60,827 nucleotides of DNA, from NCBI RefSeq assembly GCF_002836735.1, contig NZ_PJAS01000062.1, positions 1-60,827 on the forward strand, read 5' to 3'. This DNA is from Psychrobacter sp. 4Bb. GTDB taxonomy: Bacteria > Pseudomonadota > Gammaproteobacteria > Pseudomonadales > Moraxellaceae. Under the pieces are notes generated by a model. That model searched no databases, was not told the origin of the DNA, and saw only the letters and a list, made by a program, of their open reading frames with translations. Made by a program: the position numbers and the translations under genes. This document shows positions 9,630-19,980 of the stretch, one piece after another. Position 1 is the stretch's first letter. Every line of letters begins with the position of its first letter.

Positions 9630-10970
9630 ATGACCATGGAAACAATAACCACGCAAACAACAACCACGAAATCCATCCAAGTCGTAAATGACTTCGATCA
9701 GCAACACCTTTGGCACCCTTATGCCAGCCTGCCACCCACTTATTCTAATATCGTAATTGATCGCGCTGAAGGTATTTATATCATCACCGAAGATGGCACG
9801 CGCCTGATTGATGGTATGTCGTCATGGTGGGCGAGCGTTCATGGTTATAACCATCCAAAATTGAATGACGCACTGACTAAGCAATTGGGTAAAATGGCGC
9901 ATGTCATGTTTGGTGGGTTAACCCATCAGCCAGCGATAGATTTGGGTAAAAAACTGCTCGACATTGTACCTACTGGTCTCGATGCAATTTTTTATGCGGA
10001 CAGTGGCAGTATTGCGGTAGAAGTAGCACTGAAAATGGCGCTGCAATATCAAGTGGCTGCCAAGCGTCCAAATAAGCAGCAGTTTGCCTCTACCCATTCA
10101 GGGTATTACGGAGACACATGGCATGCCATGAGTGTCTGTGATCCTGTCAATGGAATGCACAGTCTATATGGCAAGCAATTACCGATGCAGCATTTTGTCC
10201 CTGCGCCGCCACTTGGCTTTGATCGCGCTTTGACAGTAGATGAGCGTGAATCGTTGGCTCAGTTTTTTGTAAAGTATGGCGAGCAGCTGGCGGGGTTTAT
10301 CATTGAGCCGATTATTCAGGGCGCAGGCGGGATGCGTTTTTATAGTCCTGAATACCTACAATTGCTGCGTCAACTGTGCGATGAGCATGATGTACTATTG
10401 ATTGCGGATGAAATCGCCACTGGGTTTGGCCGTAGTGGTAAATTATTTGCGTGTGAACATGCTGGCATCAGCCCTGATATCATGACCATTGGCAAGGCTT
10501 TGACGGGTGGCTATATGACTTTTGCCGCCACGCTATGTACCCGCAAAATTGCCGATACTATCCATAATAGTGACTATCCGGCCCTTATGCATGGCCCAAC
10601 CTTTATGGGCAACCCACTTGCTTGTGCGGTTGCGTGTGCATCGATTGATTTGATTATGTCTTATGATATTGAAGCGTGTACCGCTAATATGCAGCGCATT
10701 ATGGAGCAGCAGTTAGCGCCTGCTGCGTTACTAGAGGGTGTTGCCGAGGTGCGCTGCTTAGGTGCAGTCGCTGTGATTGAGTTGCATGAAGCGGTCGATA
10801 TGCCTGTATTTCAATCTTTATTGATTGATAACGGTATCTGGGTCAGACCATTTGGCAAGCTAGTATATATCATGCCACCTTACGTGATTACTGATGATGA
10901 ATTGACTACCTTATGCCAATCACTGCTAAAAGTAGTGCGTACGTATCTAAAAGACCGAGGTCAATCATGA
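9630..10970 (+). CDS. bioA: Adenosylmethionine-8-amino-7-oxononanoate aminotransferase
   Basis: A PLP-dependent class III aminotransferase of biotin synthesis. It uses S-adenosylmethionine as amino donor to make 7,8-diaminopelargonate. The family markers are WHPYASLPP near the N-terminus, DGMSSWWASVHGYNHP, LLIADEIATGFGRSG and the cofactor lysine in TIGKALTGGYMT. The open frame extends to TTG at 9600, but ATG 9630 has AGGGA eight bases upstream and gives 446 residues; a second ATG two codons later is also possible. The stop overlaps the bioD start (ATGA), so bioA and bioD are translationally coupled. Other bio genes are not in the window. Confidence 0.96.
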   Translation: MTMETITTQTTTTKSIQVVNDFDQQHLWHPYASLPPTYSNIVIDRAEGIYIITEDGTRLIDGMSSWWASVHGYNHPKLNDALTKQLGKMAHVMFGGLTHQPAIDLGKKLLDIVPTGLDAIFYADSGSIAVEVALKMALQYQVAAKRPNKQQFASTHSGYYGDTWHAMSVCDPVNGMHSLYGKQLPMQHFVPAPPLGFDRALTVDERESLAQFFVKYGEQLAGFIIEPIIQGAGGMRFYSPEYLQLLRQLCDEHDVLLIADEIATGFGRSGKLFACEHAGISPDIMTIGKALTGGYMTFAATLCTRKIADTIHNSDYPALMHGPTFMGNPLACAVACASIDLIMSYDIEACTANMQRIMEQQLAPAALLEGVAEVRCLGAVAVIELHEAVDMPVFQSLLIDNGIWVRPFGKLVYIMPPYVITDDELTTLCQSLLKVVRTYLKDRGQS

Positions 10971-11686
10971 GTGTTATATTTGTTTCTGGTATCGATACCG
11001 ATATCGGTAAAACTTATGCTACTGGACTACTTGCTAAAGCCCTTATGCAGCAAGGCTTAAATGTCATCACTCAAAAGTTAGTACAAACGGGCGTATCGAT
11101 TAATCCAAGTAATGGTGAGATGAATATCGCTGATGATATCATTACTCATCGTCAACTAATGGACATACCTCTACAGCCATGTGACCTCGATTTTACGACT
11201 TGTGCTTATCGTTATAAGAAGCCTGCGTCACCGCATCTATCCGCAGTACTGGCCAACCAACCTCTCAATATTGAAGCGATTACTGAAGCCACTAAAGCAT
11301 TACAAGCTGATTACGATGTGGTATTGCTCGAAGGAGCAGGCGGGTTGTTAGTTCCCATTACCACTGAATTATTGACCTTAGATTATGTCGCTGAGCAAGG
11401 TTATCCTATCGTCTTGGTCACCTCTGGCCGATTGGGTAGCATCAATCATACGTTGCTTAGTTTGGAGGCGATAAAATCGCGCGGCTTAATGGTATATAGT
11501 GTGATTTACAATCATATCCATGATGATGCTGAGCAAACGGATGCTGAGATTGCAAATAGTACCATCGATTTTTTGCAAGCATATTTGGCTCGCCATTACC
11601 CCAAAGCAAACTGGCTGGTCTTGGCCAAACAATCAAATGAACATTTAGATAATGCTGACATAGCGTTGCCAACAGCGTTTATCTAA
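10967..11686 (+). CDS. bioD: Dethiobiotin synthetase
   Basis: An ATP-dependent carboxylase that closes the ureido ring of dethiobiotin from 7,8-diaminopelargonate and CO2. The start used here, ATG overlapping the bioA stop, yields 239 residues beginning MSVIFVSGIDTDIGKTYATG, which holds the P-loop variant GxDTxIGKT. The ligand segments QKLVQTG and LLEGAGGLLVPIT follow in the expected order. An upstream ATG at 10913 lies inside bioA and would add non-homologous residues. Terminal gene of a two-gene biotin operon, followed directly by the rnpB promoter. Confidence 0.96.
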   Translation: MSVIFVSGIDTDIGKTYATGLLAKALMQQGLNVITQKLVQTGVSINPSNGEMNIADDIITHRQLMDIPLQPCDLDFTTCAYRYKKPASPHLSAVLANQPLNIEAITEATKALQADYDVVLLEGAGGLLVPITTELLTLDYVAEQGYPIVLVTSGRLGSINHTLLSLEAIKSRGLMVYSVIYNHIHDDAEQTDAEIANSTIDFLQAYLARHYPKANWLVLAKQSNEHLDNADIALPTAFI

Positions 11687-11767
11687 GTTTTTAAGATGTT
11701 TTTAGGATAGTTACAGTCATTCTAAAAATAAGCCGAAAAGACATTCCCATACAGGCGATAGTTTTGC

Positions 11768-11773
11768 TATACT
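11768..11773 (+). promoter_or_regulatory. -10 element of the rnpB promoter
   Basis: TATACT lies about eight bases before the 5' end of the RNase P RNA. A good -35 hexamer at 17-18 bp is not obvious; TTCCCA at 11744-11749 is the best match. A GC-rich stretch (GCGCGC) just after the -10 would fit the growth-rate-controlled discriminator of stable RNA promoters. Confidence 0.6.
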
Positions 11774-11779
11774 AGCGCG

Positions 11780-12144
<365 letters not shown>

Positions 12145-12224
12145 CTTTTTTATTGTTTGTTATAGTAATAGTTGCAATTAATCTGAATTAAATTCATTTT
12201 TTTGCAAAAAATGCTTATTAGGGG

Positions 12225-12253
12225 TTGACGGCAGTCAACAGCTTGGGCATAAT
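12225..12253 (+). promoter_or_regulatory. Sigma-70 promoter of tRNA-Met
   Basis: TTGACG (12225-12230) and CATAAT (12248-12253) are separated by exactly 17 bp. The initiation point would fall about 8 bp before the mature tRNA. This is a strong vegetative promoter dedicated to a single tRNA. Confidence 0.85.
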
Positions 12254-12267
12254 GTGCAGCCTAAAAC

Positions 12268-12344
12268 GGCGATGTAGCTCAGCTGGTTAGAGCGCATGAC
12301 TCATAATCGTGAGGTCAAGAGTTCAAGTCTCTTCATCGCCACCA
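12268..12344 (+). tRNA. tRNA-Met (CAU), elongator type
   Basis: A 77-nt cloverleaf with acceptor stem GGCGATG/CATCGCC, discriminator A and encoded CCA. The anticodon loop CTCATAA carries CAT. The fully paired acceptor start and the body resemble elongator tRNA-Met rather than initiator. A lysidine-modified tRNA-Ile2 also carries CAT and cannot be fully excluded by eye. Confidence 0.93.
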
Positions 12345-12359
12345 TATATAGCAGTACTA

Positions 12360-12392
12360 AAAAAACCAATCTATTGAGATTGGTTTTTTTTT
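12360..12392 (+). terminator. Intrinsic terminator after tRNA-Met
   Basis: AAACCAATCT and AGATTGGTTT form a 10-bp stem with loop ATTG, followed by a long run of T. It ends the monocistronic tRNA transcript. Confidence 0.9.
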
Positions 12393-12723
12393 GCTTAGAA
12401 TAAATAATCTTCTCAAGGTTTTCCATCAGTTCTTGATATACTAGACATCCTCTATAAGTATTAAGTTTTTTTCATTTCATCTGCAAGTCACATCTCTTCT
12501 AACAAAATCGCCTTACTTTGCAGTGGAAAACTGCTAGAATACTCTTTTATGTCTACGCATAAGAGTTAATGTGCTTGACTATGGATTTTAGACGGTAGTA
12601 TTAGCCCGATCGGCTTGTTATAACGGTTAACCTTCAAAGAGTACAAGCACGTTATCAATTGCATCTGACAATATTTATTTTTTAGTTTTATTATTCTATC
12701 ACCCTTAATTTAGTAGGCGCTTT
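12393..12723. other. Intergenic region upstream of lepA
   Basis: About 330 bp without a gene. It must carry the promoter of the lepA-lepB-rnc-era-recO-pdxJ run and a possibly long leader. I see several AT-rich -10-like hexamers but no clear single promoter, and no conserved RNA structure that I recognise. Confidence 0.5.
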
Positions 12724-14523
12724 GTGACTGCATTAGCCAATATTCGTAACTTTTCAATCATTGCCCACATTGATCATGGTAAGTCGACCCTTGCCGATCG
12801 TTTTATTCAGATGTGCGGTGCCTTGCAAGATCGCGAGATGCAGGCGCAGGTACTCGACTCAATGGATATTGAGCGTGAGCGCGGTATCACTATCAAAGCA
12901 CAGTCAGTAACACTGTTTTATGATCACCCAAATGGTGAGCGCTATCAGCTTAACTTTATTGATACCCCGGGTCACGTCGACTTTTCATATGAAGTGTCGC
13001 GTTCATTAGCAGCTTGTGAAGGTGCGCTATTGGTTGTTGATGCCGCTCAAGGCGTAGAAGCGCAGTCAGTAGCCAATTGCTACACAGCCGTTGATCAAGG
13101 CTTAGAAGTCATGGCGGTGCTAAATAAGATTGATTTGCCGCAAGTTGAGCCTGAGCGCGTCATTCAAGAAATTGAAGATATTATCGGTATCGATGCCGTT
13201 GATGCACCGCGAGTATCAGCTAAATCTGGTCTTGGTGTTGATAAGCTACTAGAAGCATTGGTGGAGTTTATTCCAGCACCAACTGGTGACCGTGAAGCAC
13301 CACTCCAAGCACTAATTATTGACTCTTGGTTCGATAATTATTTGGGCGTGGTCTCATTGGTACGGGTGCGTGAAGGTACTATACGTAAAGGTGATAAATT
13401 ATATATCAAATCGACTCAAGAGGCACATCTGGTTGGCTCGATTGGTGTCTTTACGCCTAAGCCTGTAGATACGGGTGTTTTAGAAGCAGGGGAAGTCGGA
13501 TTTGTTATTGCGGGTATTAAGGATATTGCCGGAGCACCAGTAGGCGACACTATCACTCATGCTAAGACCCCTGATGTGGATCGTATCCCAGGCTTTAAAC
13601 AAGTCACACCACAAGTCTATTCTGGTATGTTCCCAGTGGATTCTAGTGATTTCGAAAAATTCCGTGAAGCTTTGCAAAAACTGCAAATCAACGATGCTTC
13701 GCTGTTTTTTGAGCCAGATACGTCGGATGCGCTTGGCTTTGGTTTCCGTTGTGGCTTCTTGGGTATGCTGCATATGGAGATTATCCAAGAGCGTCTAGAG
13801 CGCGAATATGATCTGGATTTGATTACTACGGCGCCGTCAGTTATCTATGAAATTGAGAAAAAGAACGGTGATGTTATCTATGTAGATAACCCCTCACATC
13901 TACCTGAGCCAAACAACATAGAAGAATTCCGTGAGCCAATTGCCCGCTGTCAGATTTTAGTACCGCAAGAATTCTTAGGCAATGTAATGACGCTATGTAT
14001 TGAGCGTCGCGGCGTTCAGGTTGATATGCGTTTTATGGGTCGACAAGTACAGCTGATATTTGATATCCCAATGGGCGAAGTTGTCATGGATTTCTTTGAT
14101 CGCCTAAAGTCAGTCTCACGTGGTTTTGCATCGCTAGACTATAACTTTGAACGTTATCAAGCCGATAAATTGGTGAGAGTCGATGTACTAATCAATGGCG
14201 ATAAAGTCGATGCCTTAGCGATGATCGTGCACGAAACCCAATCACGTTATCGTGGTAATGCTCTAGTTACTAAGATGAAAGAGCTGATTCCACGTCAAAT
14301 GTTTGATGTTGCCATTCAAGCAGCTATCGGTAGCCAGATTATTGGTCGTAGTACGGTAAAAGCCATGCGTAAAGACGTATTAGCAAAATGCTATGGTGGC
14401 GATGTGTCACGTAAGAAAAAGCTACTGTCTAAGCAAAAAGCAGGTAAAAAACGTATGAAGCAAGTAGGTAACGTGGAAATTCCACAAGAAGCCTTCTTAG
14501 CTGTGTTGCAAGTTGATAGCTAA
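12724..14523 (+). CDS. lepA: Elongation factor 4 (LepA)
   Basis: A translational GTPase that binds ribosomes and acts in initiation and back-translocation quality control. It has 599 residues, standard for the family. The P-loop AHIDHGKST, the switch I region [17 protein letters not shown] and NKIDLP are intact. The C-terminal domain unique to LepA, rich in lysine ([16 protein letters not shown]), is present. The start is GTG, a common choice for lepA, giving [13 protein letters not shown]. First gene of a conserved run; lepB follows within about 100 bp. Confidence 0.98.
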   Translation: MTALANIRNFSIIAHIDHGKSTLADRFIQMCGALQDREMQAQVLDSMDIERERGITIKAQSVTLFYDHPNGERYQLNFIDTPGHVDFSYEVSRSLAACEGALLVVDAAQGVEAQSVANCYTAVDQGLEVMAVLNKIDLPQVEPERVIQEIEDIIGIDAVDAPRVSAKSGLGVDKLLEALVEFIPAPTGDREAPLQALIIDSWFDNYLGVVSLVRVREGTIRKGDKLYIKSTQEAHLVGSIGVFTPKPVDTGVLEAGEVGFVIAGIKDIAGAPVGDTITHAKTPDVDRIPGFKQVTPQVYSGMFPVDSSDFEKFREALQKLQINDASLFFEPDTSDALGFGFRCGFLGMLHMEIIQERLEREYDLDLITTAPSVIYEIEKKNGDVIYVDNPSHLPEPNNIEEFREPIARCQILVPQEFLGNVMTLCIERRGVQVDMRFMGRQVQLIFDIPMGEVVMDFFDRLKSVSRGFASLDYNFERYQADKLVRVDVLINGDKVDALAMIVHETQSRYRGNALVTKMKELIPRQMFDVAIQAAIGSQIIGRSTVKAMRKDVLAKCYGGDVSRKKKLLSKQKAGKKRMKQVGNVEIPQEAFLAVLQVDS

Positions 14524-14625
14524 TCATTGAGCTTAATTTAAGATAGCCATTGTAGATAACAGTCAAATGTAGTGAGTCTTATCGTAAAGGTATTAGATAA
14601 GCCGCTCGTTAATAGGCAATTTGGT

Positions 14626-15528
14626 ATGGATTTTGATTTTAATTTAATTTTAGTGCCGTTAACTATAGTCCTAGGAATTGTTTGGCTGTTAGATAAGCTA
14701 GCGCTCAAACAGCGCAAAACTCGTGGTCGAGGTCAAGAAGGCTTACTAGTTCGCTGGGCTTATGACTTTTTTCCTGTGTTAGCAGTGGTGTTAATAGTAC
14801 GCTCATTTTTAATTGAGCCATTTAATATCCCATCATCGTCTATGGTACCGACGCTATATACGGGTGACTTTATTGCTGTCAATAAGTATGCATATGGCGT
14901 GCGCCTGCCGTTAACCTATAATAAGGTGCTGGATACTGGTGAACCTGAGCATGGTGATGTGGCAGTGTTTCGCTATCCTGAGAACCCGAGCATTTATTAT
15001 ATTAAACGCGTTATCGGTTTGCCTGGTGACACCGTAAGCTATAGTCAAGGCACGTTATCTATCAATGATGTACCTGTTGAGACTAAGTCTGTAGATTTCG
15101 CGGCAAATGCTGAATTGACTTCACAGCTATACTTACCAGGTCAGGTTGGTCCAGGTCAAGTACTGACTGAGGAGAGTGCTTCTGCAATGGGTCAGCAAGA
15201 AGAAGATGCGGCACAATATTTTGAAGAAGTACAAGGTGACAACAAGCATCTCGTGCGCTATTTAGATGGCATGAACAGTTCACAGTACGCGCCATTTTTA
15301 CAACAACAATCACCAGAGGTGGTAGAGTCAGAAGGCACTGAGTGGCGCATTGACGTGCCAGAAAATCAGTATTTTGTGATGGGTGATAACCGCGATCGCA
15401 GTGCAGACGGTAGATTTTGGGGCTTCGTTCCGGATGAAAACCTAGCAGGTAAGGCAGTTTATATTTGGATGCATAAACCTCCTGGTCTTAATCTACCAAC
15501 CTTTGAACGTAATGGTACTATCAATTAA
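14626..15528 (+). CDS. lepB: Signal peptidase I
   Basis: The inner-membrane serine protease that removes signal peptides from exported proteins. The chosen ATG (AGGCA upstream) gives 300 residues; the frame is open to a GTG at 14572. Two N-terminal membrane segments (about residues 3-23 and 50-66) precede the catalytic serine in FNIPSSSMVPTL. The general-base lysine lies in IYYIKRVIGLPGD, and box E GDNRDRSADGRFWGFVP closes the site. Between boxes D and E is a longer, acidic stretch containing EESASAMGQQEEDAA, a variable part of the beta-rich domain. Located between lepA and the DUF4845 gene, as in many gammaproteobacteria. Confidence 0.96.
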   Translation: MDFDFNLILVPLTIVLGIVWLLDKLALKQRKTRGRGQEGLLVRWAYDFFPVLAVVLIVRSFLIEPFNIPSSSMVPTLYTGDFIAVNKYAYGVRLPLTYNKVLDTGEPEHGDVAVFRYPENPSIYYIKRVIGLPGDTVSYSQGTLSINDVPVETKSVDFAANAELTSQLYLPGQVGPGQVLTEESASAMGQQEEDAAQYFEEVQGDNKHLVRYLDGMNSSQYAPFLQQQSPEVVESEGTEWRIDVPENQYFVMGDNRDRSADGRFWGFVPDENLAGKAVYIWMHKPPGLNLPTFERNGTIN

Positions 15529-15659
15529 GGCAATGTGATTGCTTAGAGGTTGATTGGTTGATAATGGTTTTATGCTAATATCGTTGCTAAATAATTAATA
15601 GCTATTTATTATTTATACACTTATTAGAAATAGTCGTTTATCTTTAGAAGGATATCATA

Positions 15660-16052
15660 ATGCAGCAATTATCTGGTTTGGCTATACAGCGCGGTGCCAG
15701 TGTGACAAATGTTGTTCTCATTATTATACTTCTAGGTATTGCGACTAAGTTGATAGTAGCTATCGTACCGGCTCAGATTGGTGATTATCAATTGACCAAG
15801 GTATTAAGTGCACAGCTAAAAGAAGCCAATAATAATAACGAGACAGCCAAACAGTTTGTTGAACGTGTCAACAAACAGTTATCAATTAACGCAGATTACG
15901 ATACTAAAGCAGAAGAGGTATTTACCTTTACTGATAAAAAGACAGGTCAATTGGCTATCTATAAAGAATATGCAGTAACTAATAACTTTTTTAGCAATGT
16001 CGACATAGTGAACCGTTTCGAAGGTAACATCGAGATGGCAACAGCAGAGTAA
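15660..16052 (+). CDS. DUF4845 domain-containing membrane protein
   Basis: A 130-residue protein with one N-terminal membrane helix (TNVVLIIILLGIATKLIVAIV) after a short basic segment, reminiscent of type IV pilin-like anchors, and an extracytoplasmic domain ending FEGNIEMA. Small DUF4845 proteins are regularly encoded between lepB and rnc; their role is unknown. The ATG has AAGGATATCA upstream. Position in the operon supports the assignment more strongly than sequence motifs do. Confidence 0.85.
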   Translation: MQQLSGLAIQRGASVTNVVLIIILLGIATKLIVAIVPAQIGDYQLTKVLSAQLKEANNNNETAKQFVERVNKQLSINADYDTKAEEVFTFTDKKTGQLAIYKEYAVTNNFFSNVDIVNRFEGNIEMATAE

Positions 16053-16154
16053 GCCATCATAGTACGATATAGCGTTTTCATTATTTCATAAAATATATCA
16101 AATAATATTATTAAACTAAATCTGTCAAGCAGAAGGGATAACCACAAACCACGC

Positions 16155-16952
16155 ATGAAACCAACTTCGCACCATTCCCAAGCGGTTCCTACTTCCCAAA
16201 AAAATAGTACGTCTGTTGACACGCTTGTCGTTAGCTCAGAATTTATTCAGCGGTTAGCAGTATTAACGCGTAAGTTAGGCTACGAGTTCAATGACTTGAG
16301 CCTTCCTAAACTTGCGTTAACGCATCGCTCATTTGATAGCAAAAAAAACTATGAGCGCCTAGAGTTTTTAGGTGATGCACTGTTAGGGATGATTGTGGGT
16401 GAAGCTTTATATCATCGTTATCCTAGTCAAAACGAAGGGCGCTTGACGCGTATGCGTGCGACATTGGTGCGCCAAGAGTCGTTGGTAATTATCGCTCAAA
16501 ACTTAGAGCTGTCTAACCATCTTATATTAGGAGTAGGTGAGCGCAAAGGTGGCGGTCGCAATCGTGCTTCCATACTGGCTGATGCGGTAGAATCTCTGAT
16601 CGGTGCTATCTATTTAGACAGCCAAGATATGGATATTACTCGTAAATGTGTTCTCTCTTGGTATGGTGATTTGATTGATAATGTTAATGACCAAAAAGCA
16701 TTGAAGGACGCCAAGAGTCGGCTTCAAGAGTGGCTACAATCTAAGCAGTTTGACTTGCCCAACTACGAACTCATGGAAACGCGTGGTAATGCACCGCATC
16801 AAATTTTCGTTGTACGTTGTCACGTCAATATCAATAATTGCCCTGATATTACTGAATCTGGTGAGAGCCGCCGTATTGCTGAACAGAAAGCAGCAGAGCT
16901 TATGATTAACCAATTACATAAATTGCCAGGATCTGCCAAAAAACGTGTATAG
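16155..16952 (+). CDS. rnc: Ribonuclease III
   Basis: A double-strand-specific endoribonuclease that processes rRNA precursors and regulates mRNAs. The nuclease signature NYERLEFLGDALLGMIV carries the metal-binding Glu and Asp, with a second acidic pair in ADAVESLIGAIYLD. The double-stranded RNA-binding domain occupies about residues 190-260. The 265-residue frame has about 35 extra N-terminal residues (Ser/Thr-rich) compared with most homologues, so a later start is possible. Immediately upstream of era, as in E. coli. Confidence 0.97.
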   Translation: MKPTSHHSQAVPTSQKNSTSVDTLVVSSEFIQRLAVLTRKLGYEFNDLSLPKLALTHRSFDSKKNYERLEFLGDALLGMIVGEALYHRYPSQNEGRLTRMRATLVRQESLVIIAQNLELSNHLILGVGERKGGGRNRASILADAVESLIGAIYLDSQDMDITRKCVLSWYGDLIDNVNDQKALKDAKSRLQEWLQSKQFDLPNYELMETRGNAPHQIFVVRCHVNINNCPDITESGESRRIAEQKAAELMINQLHKLPGSAKKRV

Positions 16953-17148
16953 CCGATGTCTATTAATGCATTTTTAGATGCAGAGTATTAGCTTAGATTG
17001 GTTTATAGCCTGAAAAACATACATTAAAACTACCTCACATATTATTTATTTTAAAACTTTAAATGTCTCTAGCCCGTTTTTAATGGTGACTAAATAAATT
17101 TAGCATCAAAGACTGTTCGGCTAGTCACAAACCCTATAGGATTAACTT

Positions 17149-18264
17149 ATGAGCAATCATACTGATTTGCCATCAAACAATGAAGACGGCACCCAAGATT
17201 TGGGTGAGAATACAGATATTGATTCAAGCCAAAACAATATCGAAGTTACCGAAGAGGTTCATACTACTGATGCAGAAGATATTGCGTTAGACAATGATAT
17301 GGCTATTGAAGAGTTTTTTGCACCGAGTGGCAATGCTCGTATGGCTGACGATTTTAGAGCAGGCTATGTGGCCATTGTTGGACGTCCAAATGTGGGCAAG
17401 TCAACTTTGATGAATCACTTATTAGGTCAAAAGCTGTCTATCACCTCACGCAAACCACAAACCACCCGTCATCGTATTCATGGCATTTTGTCAAACCATG
17501 AAATGCAAGCGGTGTTTGTTGATACACCAGGTATTCACCGTAACGAAGTACGTGCTATCAATGAACGTATGAATAAAGCGGCAGTATCGGCGTTAGTAGA
17601 TGTAGACTTAGTATTGTTTGTTGTTGATTCAGATCAATGGCGTGACGATGATTTATTGACCTTGCAAAAGCTCGGTGAGACCAATCTAACAGTCGTATTG
17701 GTTATCAATAAGTCAGATACTCTAAAAGATAAAGGCAGCGTGCTACCACTTATCGAAACTTTCAACGATAGTTTCGATTTTGCTGATATCGTTCCTGTAT
17801 CTGCACTAAAAAATCAAAACTTAGATCGTTTGCAAGAAGTGATTGCCTCACATTTACCAGTCGCTGCGCCTATTTACGATACAGAACAAATCACAGATCG
17901 CTCTGAGCGATTTTTGGCCAGTGAAATCATTCGCGAAAAAATCATGCGTAGTGCGGGTGATGAAGTGCCATATGATTTAACGGTACAGATTGATGAGTTT
18001 AAAGACGAACCTGCACATACTGATCCAAAAACAGGGCGTCCACGCAAAGCTTGTACTTTCATCGATGCGACTATCTATGTTGAACGTGGTGGTCAAAAAG
18101 CCATCGTTATCGGTGACAAAGGTCAGCGTATCAAACAAGTTGGTATGGATGCTCGTAAAGATATGGAGCAGTTATTCGGTAAAAAAATCATGTTAACGCT
18201 GTGGGTCAAAGTGAAACGTGGTTGGTCTGATGACGAGCGAGCGTTGTCCAGTTTGGGTTATTGA
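17149..18264 (+). CDS. era: GTPase Era with acidic N-terminal extension
   Basis: An essential GTPase that binds the 3' end of 16S rRNA and helps assemble the 30S subunit. G motifs are in order: GRPNVGKS (78-85), the TTRHRIHG switch, DTPGIH and NKSD. The KH RNA-binding domain at the C-terminus includes IVIGDKGQRIKQVG. The protein has 371 residues where about 300 is usual. The surplus is an acidic tail of about 70 residues before AGYVAIVG. AGGA seven bases before the ATG supports this long start. Follows rnc and precedes recO. Confidence 0.96.
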   Translation: MSNHTDLPSNNEDGTQDLGENTDIDSSQNNIEVTEEVHTTDAEDIALDNDMAIEEFFAPSGNARMADDFRAGYVAIVGRPNVGKSTLMNHLLGQKLSITSRKPQTTRHRIHGILSNHEMQAVFVDTPGIHRNEVRAINERMNKAAVSALVDVDLVLFVVDSDQWRDDDLLTLQKLGETNLTVVLVINKSDTLKDKGSVLPLIETFNDSFDFADIVPVSALKNQNLDRLQEVIASHLPVAAPIYDTEQITDRSERFLASEIIREKIMRSAGDEVPYDLTVQIDEFKDEPAHTDPKTGRPRKACTFIDATIYVERGGQKAIVIGDKGQRIKQVGMDARKDMEQLFGKKIMLTLWVKVKRGWSDDERALSSLGY

Positions 18265-18327
18265 TAGCGGTTAAAAACGCACGCTTCAAAAGCACTGTCT
18301 GCCTTTCAGTTATTTAGGTAATAAAAA

Positions 18328-19119
18328 ATGCGTAATGAAGCGCTCGTCGGGTATTTATTACATCAGCGTCCTTATCAAGAAAAGCGCGCTTTGTATTATC
18401 TTTTTTCTCAACAACACGGTGTAATACATGGTGTTGGGAAAAAAGGCGCGCCACTATTTATGCCGTTACAGCTTTTTGCTACTGGCAAACGCGACCTAAA
18501 AACTTTCAGTCAAATTAATATTGCCTCGCAAGATACGACTCAAGCTGACAGTGTTCACAAAGACAGTGTTCAAAAAGATAGTAAACCTGCTGTCTTAGAA
18601 GCCGTACCTTACGCCAATATCAGCGGTCAACATCAGTATGCCGCACTATATATAAACGAGATTCTGTGGCGGCTGTTACCTACTGAAGACCCAATGCCTG
18701 TATTGTGGCAGCATTATCAAATCAGTCTACAACAACTCAAGCAGCCCTTAAGTAATAGCGAGCTTCGTCTCTGTCTACGTCAGTTTGAGCAGTATCTATT
18801 TACCGAATTAGGATTCACTTTAACGTTAACGCATGACAACGTTGAAGATCCCATCGAGTATGATTGTACTTACCGCTTTTTACCGGATATAGGTTTGCTC
18901 CCTGTATTGGTACATAATGAAGAGTCTGAGCATTTAGCCAGTGAGTCTGGACAGACTGTTTTTAAGGGTGCGGATATCATAGAAATGGCACGTTTAGGTA
19001 TTACTGAACAGACGCTGAGCCATTGGTCAAAGCTACATCGACATCTTATTGATCATTTGCTTGACTATCAGCCGCTCCAAAGCCGTCTGTTGTGGCAGCA
19101 GCAGCAACGTTATCAATAA
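18328..19119 (+). CDS. recO: DNA repair protein RecO
   Basis: A recombination mediator that works with RecF and RecR to load RecA on SSB-coated gaps. It has 263 residues with the N-terminal OB-fold beginning EALVGYLLHQRPYQEKRALYYLFS, including the HGVIHGVGKKG turn, and a helical C-terminal part. A polar insertion at about residues 70-88 (SVHKDSVQKDSKP) is encoded by a 15-bp tandem repeat. No zinc-binding cysteine cluster is evident, as is common in gammaproteobacterial RecO. Sits between era and pdxJ, the conserved position. Confidence 0.94.
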   Translation: MRNEALVGYLLHQRPYQEKRALYYLFSQQHGVIHGVGKKGAPLFMPLQLFATGKRDLKTFSQINIASQDTTQADSVHKDSVQKDSKPAVLEAVPYANISGQHQYAALYINEILWRLLPTEDPMPVLWQHYQISLQQLKQPLSNSELRLCLRQFEQYLFTELGFTLTLTHDNVEDPIEYDCTYRFLPDIGLLPVLVHNEESEHLASESGQTVFKGADIIEMARLGITEQTLSHWSKLHRHLIDHLLDYQPLQSRLLWQQQQRYQ

Positions 19120-19186
19120 CTGCATTCTCAAATATTATCGTAGTATCAACTATATAAGTTAGGCTTAATTGTCCAAAGGATTTTTT

Positions 19187-19960
19187 ATGAGTATCTCTGT
19201 ATCTACCTCATCTGAAAGCAATTCAAAAAAACCTTTGTTAGGCGTGAATATTGATCACGTGGCAACATTGCGTCAAGCACGCGGTGTGAACTATCCGAGT
19301 CCTCTAGCTGCTGCATTATTGTGCGAAAAGGCAGGGGCAGACGGTATCACTATACATTTACGCGAAGATCGCCGTCATATACAAGATGCTGATGTTTATG
19401 AAATGGCAGGGCAGTTGTCGACGAGAATGAACCTAGAGATGGCAGCAACGGATGAGATGCTTGCAATTGCCTGCGAAGTTAAACCTTTTTGGGTATGTCT
19501 AGTACCTGAAAAGCGTGCAGAGTTAACGACAGAAGGTGGTCTTGATGTTGCAGGGCAAGTCACGTCTCTAAAAGAGTATGTTCATAAGCTACAAGACTCT
19601 AATATTAAGGTTTCTTTGTTTATTGATCCTGATGACAAGCAGATTGCAGCCGCGATCGAGTGTGGTGCAGACGCGATAGAATTGCATACTGGTGCTTATG
19701 CCGAAGCAGGCTTAGCAAATGATACTGCCGCACAGTTGGCTGAACTTAAAAGAATCGAACATGCAGTAGCTACAGCACAGAGCCTAGACGATAAATTGCT
19801 TATTAACGCGGGTCATGGTTTAACGTGTGACAATGTTAATGCCATTGCAAAGATTGATGGTATATATGAGTTAAATATCGGTCATGCACTTATTGCAGAT
19901 GCCGTGTTTGTAGGACTAGAAAGCGCTGTGACAATGATGAAAGAGGCTATGTATAAATAG
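19187..19960 (+). CDS. pdxJ: Pyridoxine 5'-phosphate synthase
   Basis: Condenses 1-deoxy-xylulose 5-phosphate with 3-amino-1-hydroxyacetone phosphate to form pyridoxine phosphate. A TIM barrel of 257 residues from ATG 19187, which has AAAGGA six bases upstream; an earlier TTG at 19169 is less likely. Diagnostic segments are [44 protein letters not shown] and [11 protein letters not shown]. Last gene of the lepA-to-pdxJ run, ending 20 bp from the converging pseudopilin gene. Confidence 0.97.
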   Translation: MSISVSTSSESNSKKPLLGVNIDHVATLRQARGVNYPSPLAAALLCEKAGADGITIHLREDRRHIQDADVYEMAGQLSTRMNLEMAATDEMLAIACEVKPFWVCLVPEKRAELTTEGGLDVAGQVTSLKEYVHKLQDSNIKVSLFIDPDDKQIAAAIECGADAIELHTGAYAEAGLANDTAAQLAELKRIEHAVATAQSLDDKLLINAGHGLTCDNVNAIAKIDGIYELNIGHALIADAVFVGLESAVTMMKEAMYK

Positions 19961-19980
19961 TTTTGCTTGTATGGCATCTA

